Shown: piece after piece, positions 36,403 through 43,727 of the stretch
How positions within the stretch are numbered: the first letter of the stretch is position 1
Layout of the letters: each line of letters begins with the position of its first letter
Assembly: GCA_016793465.1 (NCBI GenBank)
Contig: JAEUJW010000008.1
Location: 62,001-126,000 of the forward strand
Reading direction: 5' to 3'
DNA from: Myxococcales bacterium
Lineage (GTDB): Bacteria; Myxococcota; Polyangia; Nannocystales; Nannocystaceae
DNA: 64,000 bases
Notes under the pieces: generated by a model
What the model saw: only the letters and a program-made list of their open reading frames with translations
Databases searched by the model: none
Told to the model about the DNA's origin: nothing
Position numbers and translations under genes: made by a program

Positions 36403-36959
36403 ACAACACTACCTCGCAGGGGGAACGCCGCCTGCATCGTCAGGAGCTCGCGGTCGTAGCTCACGGCCAGGCGGAAGCGGTTCTCCGAGACCAGGCGCAT
36501 GAGCCCGAGGCCGCCCTTCAGGCGGTCGGCGCGGCGGGACCGCAGCGTCGTCGTGAACAGCTTGCGCACGTCGTCCGAGCTGGTGAGCGCGTCGACCCGG
36601 GCGCGCACGCCCTCGTACTGCTCGCGCGTCGCCTTGTTGCTGACGCGCACGACCAGGGCGTCGGCGTCGACGCGGAGCTCGAGGTGGAGCGCGCTGCCGG
36701 GGTCGAGCACGTTCTCCAGCACGTTCTGGACCAGCTCGGTGACGACCACGTTGGCCTTCTTGCCGACCGTGTGCGGGAAGAACACGCCGAGCAGCTCGAG
36801 CGCCGACTCGCCGAGCATGCGCGGGAGGTTGGTGCTGATGTCGTGCAGCGGCTCGATGTCGAAGGACATGCCGAAGCGGGTCGGCGCCGGCTCGGCCGCC
36901 GGTCGGGGCTGCTCCGACGAGTCGCGCGGGGCCTGGTCCTCGTCGGCCGCGGCGTTCAT
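36399..36959 (-). CDS. Anti-sigma-type HATPase (slr1658-type)
   Basis: 186 residues. A disordered acidic N-terminus is followed by a GHKL ATPase core: N-box ELVQNVLEN (about residues 75-83) and glycine-rich G-box GGLGLMRLV (about 147-155). It lacks a dimerisation/phosphotransfer histidine domain, as in serine kinase anti-sigma factors such as RsbW/SpoIIAB. It would phosphorylate or sequester the adjacent STAS-like protein. It overlaps the SpoIIE phosphatase gene upstream and the STAS gene downstream by four bases each, giving a compact kinase-phosphatase-switch set. Confidence 0.75.
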   Translation of the reverse strand: MNAAADEDQAPRDSSEQPRPAAEPAPTRFGMSFDIEPLHDISTNLPRMLGESALELLGVFFPHTVGKKANVVVTELVQNVLENVLDPGSALHLELRVDADALVVRVSNKATREQYEGVRARVDALTSSDDVRKLFTTTLRSRRADRLKGGLGLMRLVSENRFRLAVSYDRELLTMQAAFPLRGSVV

Positions 36960-37933
36960 GCCCCGCCTTCGGCCGGCGCGACCGGCGAGGCCGCCGGCTG
37001 CGGCTCGCTGGCGCGGCGCCGCAGCAAGATCAGGGTGATGTCATCGGTGTCGTCGCGACAAAACCCGCGGTAGTCGGCCACGCAGCGCTCGAGGATCCGC
37101 GCGACCGGCTCGTGGGCGTGCTCGCGGATGAGGTTGTTGAGGCGGCGCGAGGTGTAGTCCTCGCCGGCGGCGTTCTGGGTCTCGACCAGGCCGTCGGTGT
37201 AGAGCGCCAGCAGGTCGCCGGCGTAGAACGGCAGCTCGAACTCGGTGAACGGACGTCGACGCAGCCCGATGAACGGGTCCCCCTTGCTGAAGGTGTGGAT
37301 CTCCCCGCCGCGCACCAGGACGCCGTAGCCTCCGCCGCAAACGTATCGGATCGCCTGGTCCGCGAAAACCACAAAGTTGACCGTGGCATAGCGCCGGACC
37401 TCGCGGAGGAACGCCAGCGACGCGTTGTTCACCCACTCGACGATCTCCTTGGGCCGCGCCGCCTGCTCCATCGTCTGCATGAACTGCGCCTTCAGGAAGG
37501 CCATGATCAGCGCCGCCGAGACCCCGTGGCCCGAGATGTCGAACAGGCCGATCGCGTAGTTGCCCTCGCGGGTGCGAAAGAAGTCGTAGTAGTCGCCGCC
37601 GACCTCGGTCATCTGCTTGTGGAACACCGCCAGCTCGAGCTGCGCCGTCATGTCCGGGTACTGCTTGGGGAGCAGCGCGTGCTGGACCTGCTGGGCGATC
37701 TCCAGGTCGTTGCGGATGGTCTGGTAGGCGCGGGCCAGCTCGCGCTCCTGCTCGTCGAGGCGCTCGTAGGCCAGCTTCAGCGAGTCGTTGGTGGCCCGCC
37801 AGAACCCGGTGTCGCGCTCGACTTGCTTGCGAAGGCCCTTGTACTTCCAAAACAGGCGCTCGAGGTCCTCCCGCGCGAGCTCGTGCACGCGGGCGGCCTC
37901 GCCTTGCTCGAGGACTTCGTCTAGGCGGGACAT
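36956..37933 (-). CDS. SpoIIE-type PP2C phosphatase
   Basis: 325 residues from ATG 37933; a longer ATG at 38014 would overlap the previous gene. An N-terminal coiled-coil (residues about 30-105) precedes the SpoIIE/PP2C domain. Metal-binding motifs are VGGDYYDFF, GLFDISGHGVSAAL and LYTDGLVE, plus the final DDTDDITLIL. It dephosphorylates a STAS-type antagonist to release its partner. It has no transmembrane or sensor domain here, so the coiled-coil may take input from the small protein encoded upstream. Confidence 0.88.
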   Translation of the reverse strand: MSRLDEVLEQGEAARVHELAREDLERLFWKYKGLRKQVERDTGFWRATNDSLKLAYERLDEQERELARAYQTIRNDLEIAQQVQHALLPKQYPDMTAQLELAVFHKQMTEVGGDYYDFFRTREGNYAIGLFDISGHGVSAALIMAFLKAQFMQTMEQAARPKEIVEWVNNASLAFLREVRRYATVNFVVFADQAIRYVCGGGYGVLVRGGEIHTFSKGDPFIGLRRRPFTEFELPFYAGDLLALYTDGLVETQNAAGEDYTSRRLNNLIREHAHEPVARILERCVADYRGFCRDDTDDITLILLRRRASEPQPAASPVAPAEGGA

Positions 37934-37958
37934 TGGAGCTGGCCTTTTCGCGGTTTTA

Positions 37959-38462
37959 TCAGTGAAACTCGGCGATGAGGAGGTCCGGGTCGCCGTCGTT
38001 GCGGACGTCGACATAATCGATGTCGCCGGGGGCCAGCAGGCCGCCGATGAGCACGCCGCACTCGATCATGCGGTTGAACGGGGTCGTCGAGTGGACCACC
38101 GCGCGCCCGGCCGCGGCGTCGAACTCGCGCAGCACGAACGAGCCGACCGGGCCGCGGATCACCGACACGATGCCGGTGCTGCCGGTCTGGAAGTGCAGGA
38201 AGTCGACGCCGCGCTTGATGATGTCGCGGCCCGGGCCGCGGTGGTACCACAGCGTCATCATCTCGATGCCGAGCTTCAGGCGGATGGGGTCGACGTCGGT
38301 GTAGGCCGAGGCCAGCGTCTGCTCGAGCTGGAACCACCGCTTCAGCGGGTACCAGCGGGCCACGTCGAGGTCGGTCAGGAGGTCGGCGGCGACCCGGCCG
38401 GCGACGATGTTGAGGTTGATGCACGCCTGGGCGAACCCCGCCATCAGCGTGCCGTGGACCAT
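37959..38462 (-). CDS. Small sensor-like protein of unknown family
   Basis: 167 residues from ATG 38462, or 174 from a TTG (38483) overlapping the upstream stop. The pattern DVARWYPLKRWFQLEQTLAS followed by IKRGVDFLHFQTGSTGIVSVIRGPVGSF resembles heme-NO-binding/V4R-like or myxobacterial TIGR02265-like folds, where a small-molecule or heme ligand is sensed. I see no certain heme-ligand histidine. Its position between the GRAS gene and the SpoIIE phosphatase suggests an input module for the switch. The family call is tentative. Confidence 0.45.
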   Translation of the reverse strand: MVHGTLMAGFAQACINLNIVAGRVAADLLTDLDVARWYPLKRWFQLEQTLASAYTDVDPIRLKLGIEMMTLWYHRGPGRDIIKRGVDFLHFQTGSTGIVSVIRGPVGSFVLREFDAAAGRAVVHSTTPFNRMIECGVLIGGLLAPGDIDYVDVRNDGDPDLLIAEFH

Positions 38463-38479
38463 CGGCTCGGCGTCTTCGA

Positions 38480-39583
38480 TCAATGGATGCCCTCCGGGCT
38501 GCGGTAGGCGAACACCGCGATCAGCGGGACCCCGCGGTAGCACAGGCGGACCAGCCCCTCGCGCACGATCGCCGAGCAGTAGTCCGGCAGCGCGACCGTG
38601 AGGTCGACCCCGGGGAACGGCCGCAGGCCGGCCTTGGTCAGGCGCAGGAGCCACGACTCGTAGGGCTCGTGGCGCTCGCAGCGGAGCGCGTCGCTGGTCC
38701 CGAGGATGTCGCGGACCTCGCGGCCGAAGAACTTCTCCTTGATCGCGAACTTCTCGAGCGGCGTCGCCGTGCTGCGGTCGATCAGGTCGAACACGCTGCC
38801 GAAGTGCTCCCAGCACGAGTGCACCCGCCGCGTCAGCTGGTCGGTGTCGTGGTTGGCGCTCGGCTCGACCAGCGTGAACACCCGCGGCTGCAGCACGGCC
38901 AGGCGCCGCAGCACGGCCGTGCGCGCCTCGGTGTCGCTGGCCGCGTGGCGGGTGTGGTGGAGGGCGTAGGCGGCGTTGATCACGGTCGCCTCGACGTCGC
39001 CGGCGGCCGCGCGCAGCATGGCCGCGTCGCACTGCTCGATCAGCGCGCGCAGCGACAGCACGTCGACCTGGAACGGCAGCTCGGGCTGCAGCCCGGAGAT
39101 CACCGCCGCGGCCTCGGCGAGGTTGGCCGCGCTCGGGTCGAGCGCGACCACCCGCAGCCGGCGCAGGCGCCCGGGCTCGCGCGCCAGCTCGCGCAGCAGG
39201 TCGACGACCTGCGCGCCCTTGCCGATGCCGATGTCGATGAGCGCCGCCGCGGCCAGCGGGCGCAGGGCCTGGGCCAGGTACTGGTTGGCGATCGCGTAGC
39301 TCTGCGGGACGTGGGGGATGGCCCGCGGCAGCAGCCCGAACAGGTCGATCTGCGAGATGTCGTAGCGCTGCAGGTAGATGTTCTTGCCCATCAGCAGGTT
39401 GCGGTCGACCCGCAGCAGCAGCGCCTCGGCGATCATGTGCGACAGCAACGACTCGCTCGGGACGTCCATGCCGACCTCGGCCAATATCTGGTCGGCCATC
39501 ACCGGTTTGGCCTGGCGTTCGCGGTGCCGACGGATGTCCTGACACGCGGACAGGAGGATCTTGTAGCGCTCCTCAAAGATCAT
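38480..39583 (-). CDS. Bacterial GRAS-family protein
   Basis: 367 residues from ATG 39583. The central and C-terminal parts match the GRAS pattern: QSYAIANQYLAQAL (cf. FTANQAILEA in plants), LIDIGIGKGAQVVDLL in the VHIID position, VEPSANHDTDQLTRRVHSCWEHF (PFYRE region) and REVRDILGTSDALRCERHEPYESW (SAW-like). GRAS domains have a Rossmann methyltransferase-like fold and are best known from plant DELLA/SCR regulators; bacterial homologues were described by Aravind's group. A small-molecule methyltransferase or ligand-binding role is inferred. It is the first gene of the reverse regulatory operon, with a unique N-terminal helical part. Confidence 0.75.
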   Translation of the reverse strand: MIFEERYKILLSACQDIRRHRERQAKPVMADQILAEVGMDVPSESLLSHMIAEALLLRVDRNLLMGKNIYLQRYDISQIDLFGLLPRAIPHVPQSYAIANQYLAQALRPLAAAALIDIGIGKGAQVVDLLRELAREPGRLRRLRVVALDPSAANLAEAAAVISGLQPELPFQVDVLSLRALIEQCDAAMLRAAAGDVEATVINAAYALHHTRHAASDTEARTAVLRRLAVLQPRVFTLVEPSANHDTDQLTRRVHSCWEHFGSVFDLIDRSTATPLEKFAIKEKFFGREVRDILGTSDALRCERHEPYESWLLRLTKAGLRPFPGVDLTVALPDYCSAIVREGLVRLCYRGVPLIAVFAYRSPEGIH

Positions 39584-39958
39584 GATTGGCGGCCTTCGGC
39601 TCGCGCGGGGGTCGTCGTCCAAGGTCACACACCGACGCGATGCTTGGCAAGCACGGCGATCACATGTCCCAAAGGACATCTGTCCGTGGCACGGCCGGCG
39701 CCGGCCCGGGACGTCGTCGCGGCCACCGCCGGCGGCGGCCCGAATCGGGCCCGCCGGGGCCCGCCCGGCCCGATTCGCGCTGTTTCGAGCGAGTCCGCGG
39801 ACGCCGGCGGGCGCATCCGCCCGGCGCTGGCACATCATGGCCCGCCGCACACCGGCCCCGCCGCGGACGCACCGGTGATCCACCGGTCCGCAGGCGTGCC
39901 GTTCGGCTGCTTCGGAGGTCGGCCCCAACGGGGCCGGTTTTCATGTATTGGTAGGACG
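39584..39958. promoter_or_regulatory. 375-bp divergent intergenic region of the partner-switch island
   Basis: I see no gene in this gap. It contains the palindrome ATGTCC-CAAA-GGACAT (39664-39679), a candidate operator, whose GTCC/GGAC arms resemble the dispersed repeat. It also has a G+C-rich hairpin CGGCCCC-AAC-GGGGCCG (39920-39936) followed by GTTTTC just before the forward operon. The hairpin looks like an intrinsic terminator or attenuator leader. Both operons must be transcribed from here. Confidence 0.5.
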
Positions 39959-40558
39959 TTGTCGCATGGGACCACGAGTGGGCCGTCGCCGCGGCCCGAC
40001 GCGACCGAGCCGGCCGCGAGCGACGTGACGTCGGCCGCACGGATCGTCGAGGCCACCCTGTCGATCGCCGACTTCGCCGACGCCTGGCCGCACTGCCGCC
40101 ACGTCGCCGACTTCCTCGCCCGCTTCGCCGCCTCCGACCGCTACGACCCCGAGCAGCTGACGACCCGCCTCTCGACCTTCCTGCACGAGGCGCTCGAGCT
40201 GGTGCTGCGCAGCCGCGGCCCGCGACCCGCGGCTGACGCCACGGAACCCGCCTCGACGCACTTGGCCGACCAGCACGCCGGGGATCTCGTCGTCGCGATC
40301 CATCGGCGCGGCGACCGCCTCGAGCTGGCCCTCGCGGTGCCCGCGGGCGGGGCCGCCGGCGAGGCCCTGCGCCGCAGCGTCCGCCGCGCCGCGGCCCCCG
40401 ACGCCGCGGCCGCCTACCGCGCGGGCTTCGCGGCGGCGATCGACGGCGACGAGGACGGCGTCGGCCTGCTCGAGCTGGTCGCCCACCACGGCCTCGAGCT
40501 CGGCGTCGACGACACCGCCGAGCGCCTGGCGCTCACGCTCCGCGTGCCCCACGAGTGA
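39959..40558 (+). CDS. Divergent ATPase-like partner-switch protein
   Basis: 199 residues from TTG 39959, which has a GGTAGGA Shine-Dalgarno-like sequence; GTG 40025 (177 residues) is an alternative and no ATG exists in frame. After a disordered Pro/Ser head, the segment DRYDPEQLTTRLSTFLHEALELVLR followed by GDLVVAIHRRGDRLELALAVP aligns by pattern with slr1658-type anti-sigma ATPases. It has no clear asparagine in the N-box, so nucleotide binding may be lost. It is first in the forward operon, followed 4 bp later by the STAS-methyltransferase fusion. Confidence 0.45.
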   Translation: MSHGTTSGPSPRPDATEPAASDVTSAARIVEATLSIADFADAWPHCRHVADFLARFAASDRYDPEQLTTRLSTFLHEALELVLRSRGPRPAADATEPASTHLADQHAGDLVVAIHRRGDRLELALAVPAGGAAGEALRRSVRRAAAPDAAAAYRAGFAAAIDGDEDGVGLLELVAHHGLELGVDDTAERLALTLRVPHE

Positions 40559-40562
40559 CCGC

Positions 40563-41858
40563 ATGGACCGCACGCCGCCCTTCCTCGTCCGCTTCCACGA
40601 GAACAACCAGGAGGTCGTGCTCGAGGGCTCGCTGCGCCTGCCGGACGCGCCGGCGTTCGCCCGCGTGCGCGCCGAGCTCGACGCGGCCACCGCGGCCGCC
40701 CGCGGCACGCTCTACGTCAACCTGAAGCGCCTGCGCTACTGCAACCACGCGGCCTTCCTCGGGCTGGCCCGCTGGGTCGCCGACTGCGCCCGCGAGCGCC
40801 CCGAGCTGCGCATCAAGTTCATCGTCTCGAGCGCGGTGCCGTGGGCGCCGATCCGCTTCGGCACGCTCACCGAGGTCTACTCCAACGCGATCGTCGAGCA
40901 GTACGACAAGGCGTTCTACCCCGGCCAGGGCGTGATCGAGAACGACGGGCTCATCCCCGTGCTGCGCACCCAGACCAACATCGTGTGGACCCACGAGCGC
41001 GAGCTCCTGCGTCGCCACGGCCTGCGCGCCGGCATGCGCGTCGCCGACATCTGCTGCGGCATCGGCGACTTCGCGGTGCTGCTGCACAAGGAGTTCGCGC
41101 CCGAGGTGCTCGTCGCGGTCGACCACTCGCGGCCGTTCTTGCAGTACGCCATCCAGGTCGCCAAGGAGTTCGGCATCCAGGGCGTCGAGTACCACTACGG
41201 CGACGCCGCCAACCTGTTCCTCCCGGCCAACGGCTTCGACTTCGTGACGTCGCGCCTGTCGCTGCAGGTGTTCGACCGCCCCGACCAGATCTTGAAGGAG
41301 CTGATGCGCATCTGCCGGCCCGGCGGGCGCGTGTACCTGACCAACGAGATGATGGGCCACAACTACGGCTACCCGCGCCACGAGTCGGTGCACTGGACCT
41401 ACCAGCAGACGCTGAAGATGTTCGCCAGCCTCGGCATGGACATGAGCCTCGGCCCCAAGATGTACTCGCTGCTCACCGACATGGGCTTCGAGGACGTGCA
41501 GATGGAGCAGATCGGCATCACCAACACCAACACCGAGGTCGAGGACTTCGCCCGCGTGATCGAGTCGTGGGAGGAGTACATCACCGGCGAGCTGTCGAGC
41601 GCGACGAGCCAGCCCGACGACATCGTCGAGCGCCTGCACGCCGGCTTCCAGGACCACGTGTACGCCATCCGCAGCCGCCGGGGCTTCGCCATCTGGCCGA
41701 TCTTCGTCGCCTCCGGCCGCAAGCCGCTGCACGGCGCGACCCGCCGCGACCCGCCCTCCGCCCATCACGCCCCCGCCCCCGCGGGCCCGCTCGCGGACGC
41801 GACACGAGCCCCCTCCGGGCCCGCAGCGAGTTGTGATACCGTCCAGGAGCCCGCATGA
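40563..41858 (+). CDS. STAS-like / SAM-dependent methyltransferase fusion
   Basis: 431 residues. Residues about 1-115 form an slr1659-type STAS-like domain (VRFHENNQEVVLEGSLRLPD and LYVNLKRLRYCNHAAFLGLARW). Residues about 150-320 form a class I methyltransferase: motif I VADICCGIGDFAVLL, motif II VAVDHSRPF and FDFVTSRLSLQVFDRPDQIL. A disordered Pro/Ala tail ends it. The STAS part could be a switch partner that controls the methyltransferase. Target and product are unknown. It overlaps the next ATPase gene by four bases (ATGA). Confidence 0.75.
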   Translation: MDRTPPFLVRFHENNQEVVLEGSLRLPDAPAFARVRAELDAATAAARGTLYVNLKRLRYCNHAAFLGLARWVADCARERPELRIKFIVSSAVPWAPIRFGTLTEVYSNAIVEQYDKAFYPGQGVIENDGLIPVLRTQTNIVWTHERELLRRHGLRAGMRVADICCGIGDFAVLLHKEFAPEVLVAVDHSRPFLQYAIQVAKEFGIQGVEYHYGDAANLFLPANGFDFVTSRLSLQVFDRPDQILKELMRICRPGGRVYLTNEMMGHNYGYPRHESVHWTYQQTLKMFASLGMDMSLGPKMYSLLTDMGFEDVQMEQIGITNTNTEVEDFARVIESWEEYITGELSSATSQPDDIVERLHAGFQDHVYAIRSRRGFAIWPIFVASGRKPLHGATRRDPPSAHHAPAPAGPLADATRAPSGPAASCDTVQEPA

Positions 41859-42421
41859 ACGAGCGCATCGGCGACTTTCGGGAGTTCACCAGCGACGCCG
41901 GCGCGCGCGTGTCCCTGGTGTTCTTCCCCGCCGATTTCCAGGTGCGTTGGAGCCAGTGCAGCGCCACCGCCGATTTCTTCGCCGAGTACTTCGCGGCCGT
42001 GCCCGCCTGCAAGCCGGCCGACGACGACGCCCGCGCCGAGTTCGTCGGCATCGTCAGCTACGTGGTCAACGAGCTCGTCGAGAACGCGGTCAAGTTCTCG
42101 GTCGGCGAGCGCGTGGAGATCACCGTCGGGCTCGACGAGGGCGAGCTGCTCGTGCTCGTCGCCAACAACATCCCCTCCACCGCGGTCGACACCCTCGCCG
42201 CGACCTTCCGCGGGCTCCTCGACGGCGACCCCCAGGAGCTGCTGTTCGCTCGCGTCGAGGAGAACGCCGAGAACCCGGAGGCCGGCGGCTCCGGGCTCGG
42301 CTTCTTGACGATGATGTCCGACTACGGCGCGAAGATCGGCTGGCGCTTCGGCACGGTCCAAGGCAACCCCAACAACGTGCTCCTCGAGACCATGGCACGG
42401 TTAGAGGTGAAGAAACCATGA
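41855..42421 (+). CDS. Anti-sigma-type HATPase (slr1658-type)
   Basis: 188 residues. The N-box YVVNELVENAVKFS (about residues 69-82) and G-box GGSGLGFLTMMSDYG (about 148-162) are intact GHKL ATPase motifs, so this copy is probably active as a protein kinase or sequestering factor. The N-terminal half (VSLVFFPADFQVRWSQCSATADFFAEYF) is typical of this anti-sigma-like group. It is coupled to the STAS-methyltransferase gene upstream and overlaps the small STAS gene downstream, its likely binding partner. Confidence 0.75.
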   Translation: MNERIGDFREFTSDAGARVSLVFFPADFQVRWSQCSATADFFAEYFAAVPACKPADDDARAEFVGIVSYVVNELVENAVKFSVGERVEITVGLDEGELLVLVANNIPSTAVDTLAATFRGLLDGDPQELLFARVEENAENPEAGGSGLGFLTMMSDYGAKIGWRFGTVQGNPNNVLLETMARLEVKKP

Positions 42422-42768
42422 GCGATCTGGATATCAAGGGTACCGGCTACCGGGTGCGCTACGACGCGGCCGCGTCCACCGTCCACTTCGAGGGATCGCT
42501 GCGCCTCGGCACCGCCGAGTACGAGCCGATCGCCAACCTCCTCAACGCCGTGGTCGAGCGCAAGCCCGCCGCCATCCACCTCCGCATGACCGACCTCGTG
42601 TTCCTCAACTCCTCGGGGATCAACACCCTCTACAAATTCGCGATCTCCCTGCGCAAGCTCGGCAACATCGAGGTCCACGTCACCTCGTCGTCGAGCATCG
42701 CCTGGCAGAGCAAGTCGCTGCCCAACCTGCGCAAGTTCCTCCCGAGCATCCAGATCACGACCGTGTGA
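42418..42768 (+). CDS. STAS-like partner-switch protein (slr1659-type)
   Basis: 116 residues from ATG 42418, overlapping the ATPase stop. The core LRMTDLVFLNSSGINTLYKFAISL carries the Ser-Ser-Gly phosphoacceptor-type loop of STAS-like regulators, and the STAS fold length is correct. It is likely phosphorylated by an ATPase of this locus and dephosphorylated by the SpoIIE protein in the divergent operon. It ends the forward operon and converges with rsmE. Confidence 0.7.
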   Translation: MSDLDIKGTGYRVRYDAAASTVHFEGSLRLGTAEYEPIANLLNAVVERKPAAIHLRMTDLVFLNSSGINTLYKFAISLRKLGNIEVHVTSSSSIAWQSKSLPNLRKFLPSIQITTV

Positions 42769-42788
42769 CGGCCGGCCCGAGCCGGTCT

Positions 42789-42818
42789 GAAGTTTGAAAT
42801 TCTCAAGTTTTAAACTTC
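42789..42818. terminator. AT-rich inverted repeat between convergent genes
   Basis: GAAGTTT (42789-42795) pairs with AAACTTC (42812-42818), and AAGTTTTAAACTT inside it is also nearly palindromic. It lies between the convergent STAS and rsmE genes, with the last bases overlapping the rsmE end. T- and A-runs on both strands fit a bidirectional terminator. The low GC content is striking here. Confidence 0.45.
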
Positions 42819-43524
42819 AAAACAGGCGCGCGAGCAGGGCGACGACCGCGGTCTCGACGCGGAGGATGCGGGGCCCGAGGTCGACGAGCGCGCCGAGCCC
42901 GCGCAGGCGCTCGGCCTCCGCGGGGATGAAGCCGCCCTCGGGCCCGAGCACCAGCGTGACCGGGCCCGCGACGCCGCGCGGACAGGCCGTCGCGGCCGCG
43001 TCGGGGTGGGCCACGAGCACGTCCCCGGTCGCTACCGACGGCCACACGTCGGCGAGGAAGCGGTGGAACTTCTGCGCGTGCACCTCGACCCGCGGCAGCG
43101 CGGTGTCCCGCGCCTGCTCGAGGCCGAGGATCAGCTCCTCGCGGATCGCCGGCGCCCTGGCGGCCCCCGCCCCGAAGAAGCTCTGCTCGACGCGCGCACA
43201 GTTGAACAGCACGAAGCGCTTCACGCCCATGGCCGTGGCCTGCTGCAGCACCTTGCGCAGGCTGTGGGGGCGCGGCATGGCCAGCGCGAGGGTCACGGGC
43301 AGCGGCGGCGGCGGCGGCTCGGCCAGCCGCACGTCCAGCTCGAGCGCCTCGTCGTCGAGGGCGACGAGCGTGCCCGTGCCGATCAGGCCGTCGACGAGGC
43401 CGACGCGCAGCGCGTCGCCGACGGTCGCGCGGTGCACGTCCCGCACGTGCGCGTGACGGCGACCGCGGAGCCGGACGCGCTCGGCGGCCACGAAGTCGGC
43501 GGGTTCGAGGAGGATGAGGTTCAT
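42817..43524 (-). CDS. rsmE: 16S rRNA (uracil1498-N3)-methyltransferase
   Basis: 235 residues from ATG 43524. An N-terminal PUA-like domain (HAHVRDVHRATVGDALRV) precedes the SPOUT domain. Hallmarks are the LRKVLQQATAMGVKRFVLFNCARVEQSF segment, split for length here, and VTLVLGPEGGFIPAEAERL, then LGPRILRVETAVVALLARL. These are diagnostic for RsmE. It methylates U1498 in the 30S decoding centre. The gene stands alone between the partner-switch island and a lipoprotein gene. Confidence 0.93.
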   Translation of the reverse strand: MNLILLEPADFVAAERVRLRGRRHAHVRDVHRATVGDALRVGLVDGLIGTGTLVALDDEALELDVRLAEPPPPPLPVTLALAMPRPHSLRKVLQQATAMGVKRFVLFNCARVEQSFFGAGAARAPAIREELILGLEQARDTALPRVEVHAQKFHRFLADVWPSVATGDVLVAHPDAAATACPRGVAGPVTLVLGPEGGFIPAEAERLRGLGALVDLGPRILRVETAVVALLARLF

Positions 43525-43727
43525 CGGGGGCCGTCCGCCGCGGGGCGCGAGTATACCCGCGGGGCGCGGCGTCGCGGCGTGGGCCCCCGCGGCCGCGATC
43601 GGAAACCCGCGAAGTCTGGCGACGAACGCGGGGAATTGCCTGCCTGCGACCGCGCACTGCCGTTCCGCGGCCCGCGGCGGACAGTCGGCGGCTTGACGCG
43701 CGCGGGCGGCTCCCGGAGAGTGCCTCG

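Noticed and set aside
38480..38483. Second readthrough TGA joining the GRAS gene to the downstream sensor-like gene
   Set aside because: The two frames differ, and an ATG/TTG start with overlap explains the arrangement.
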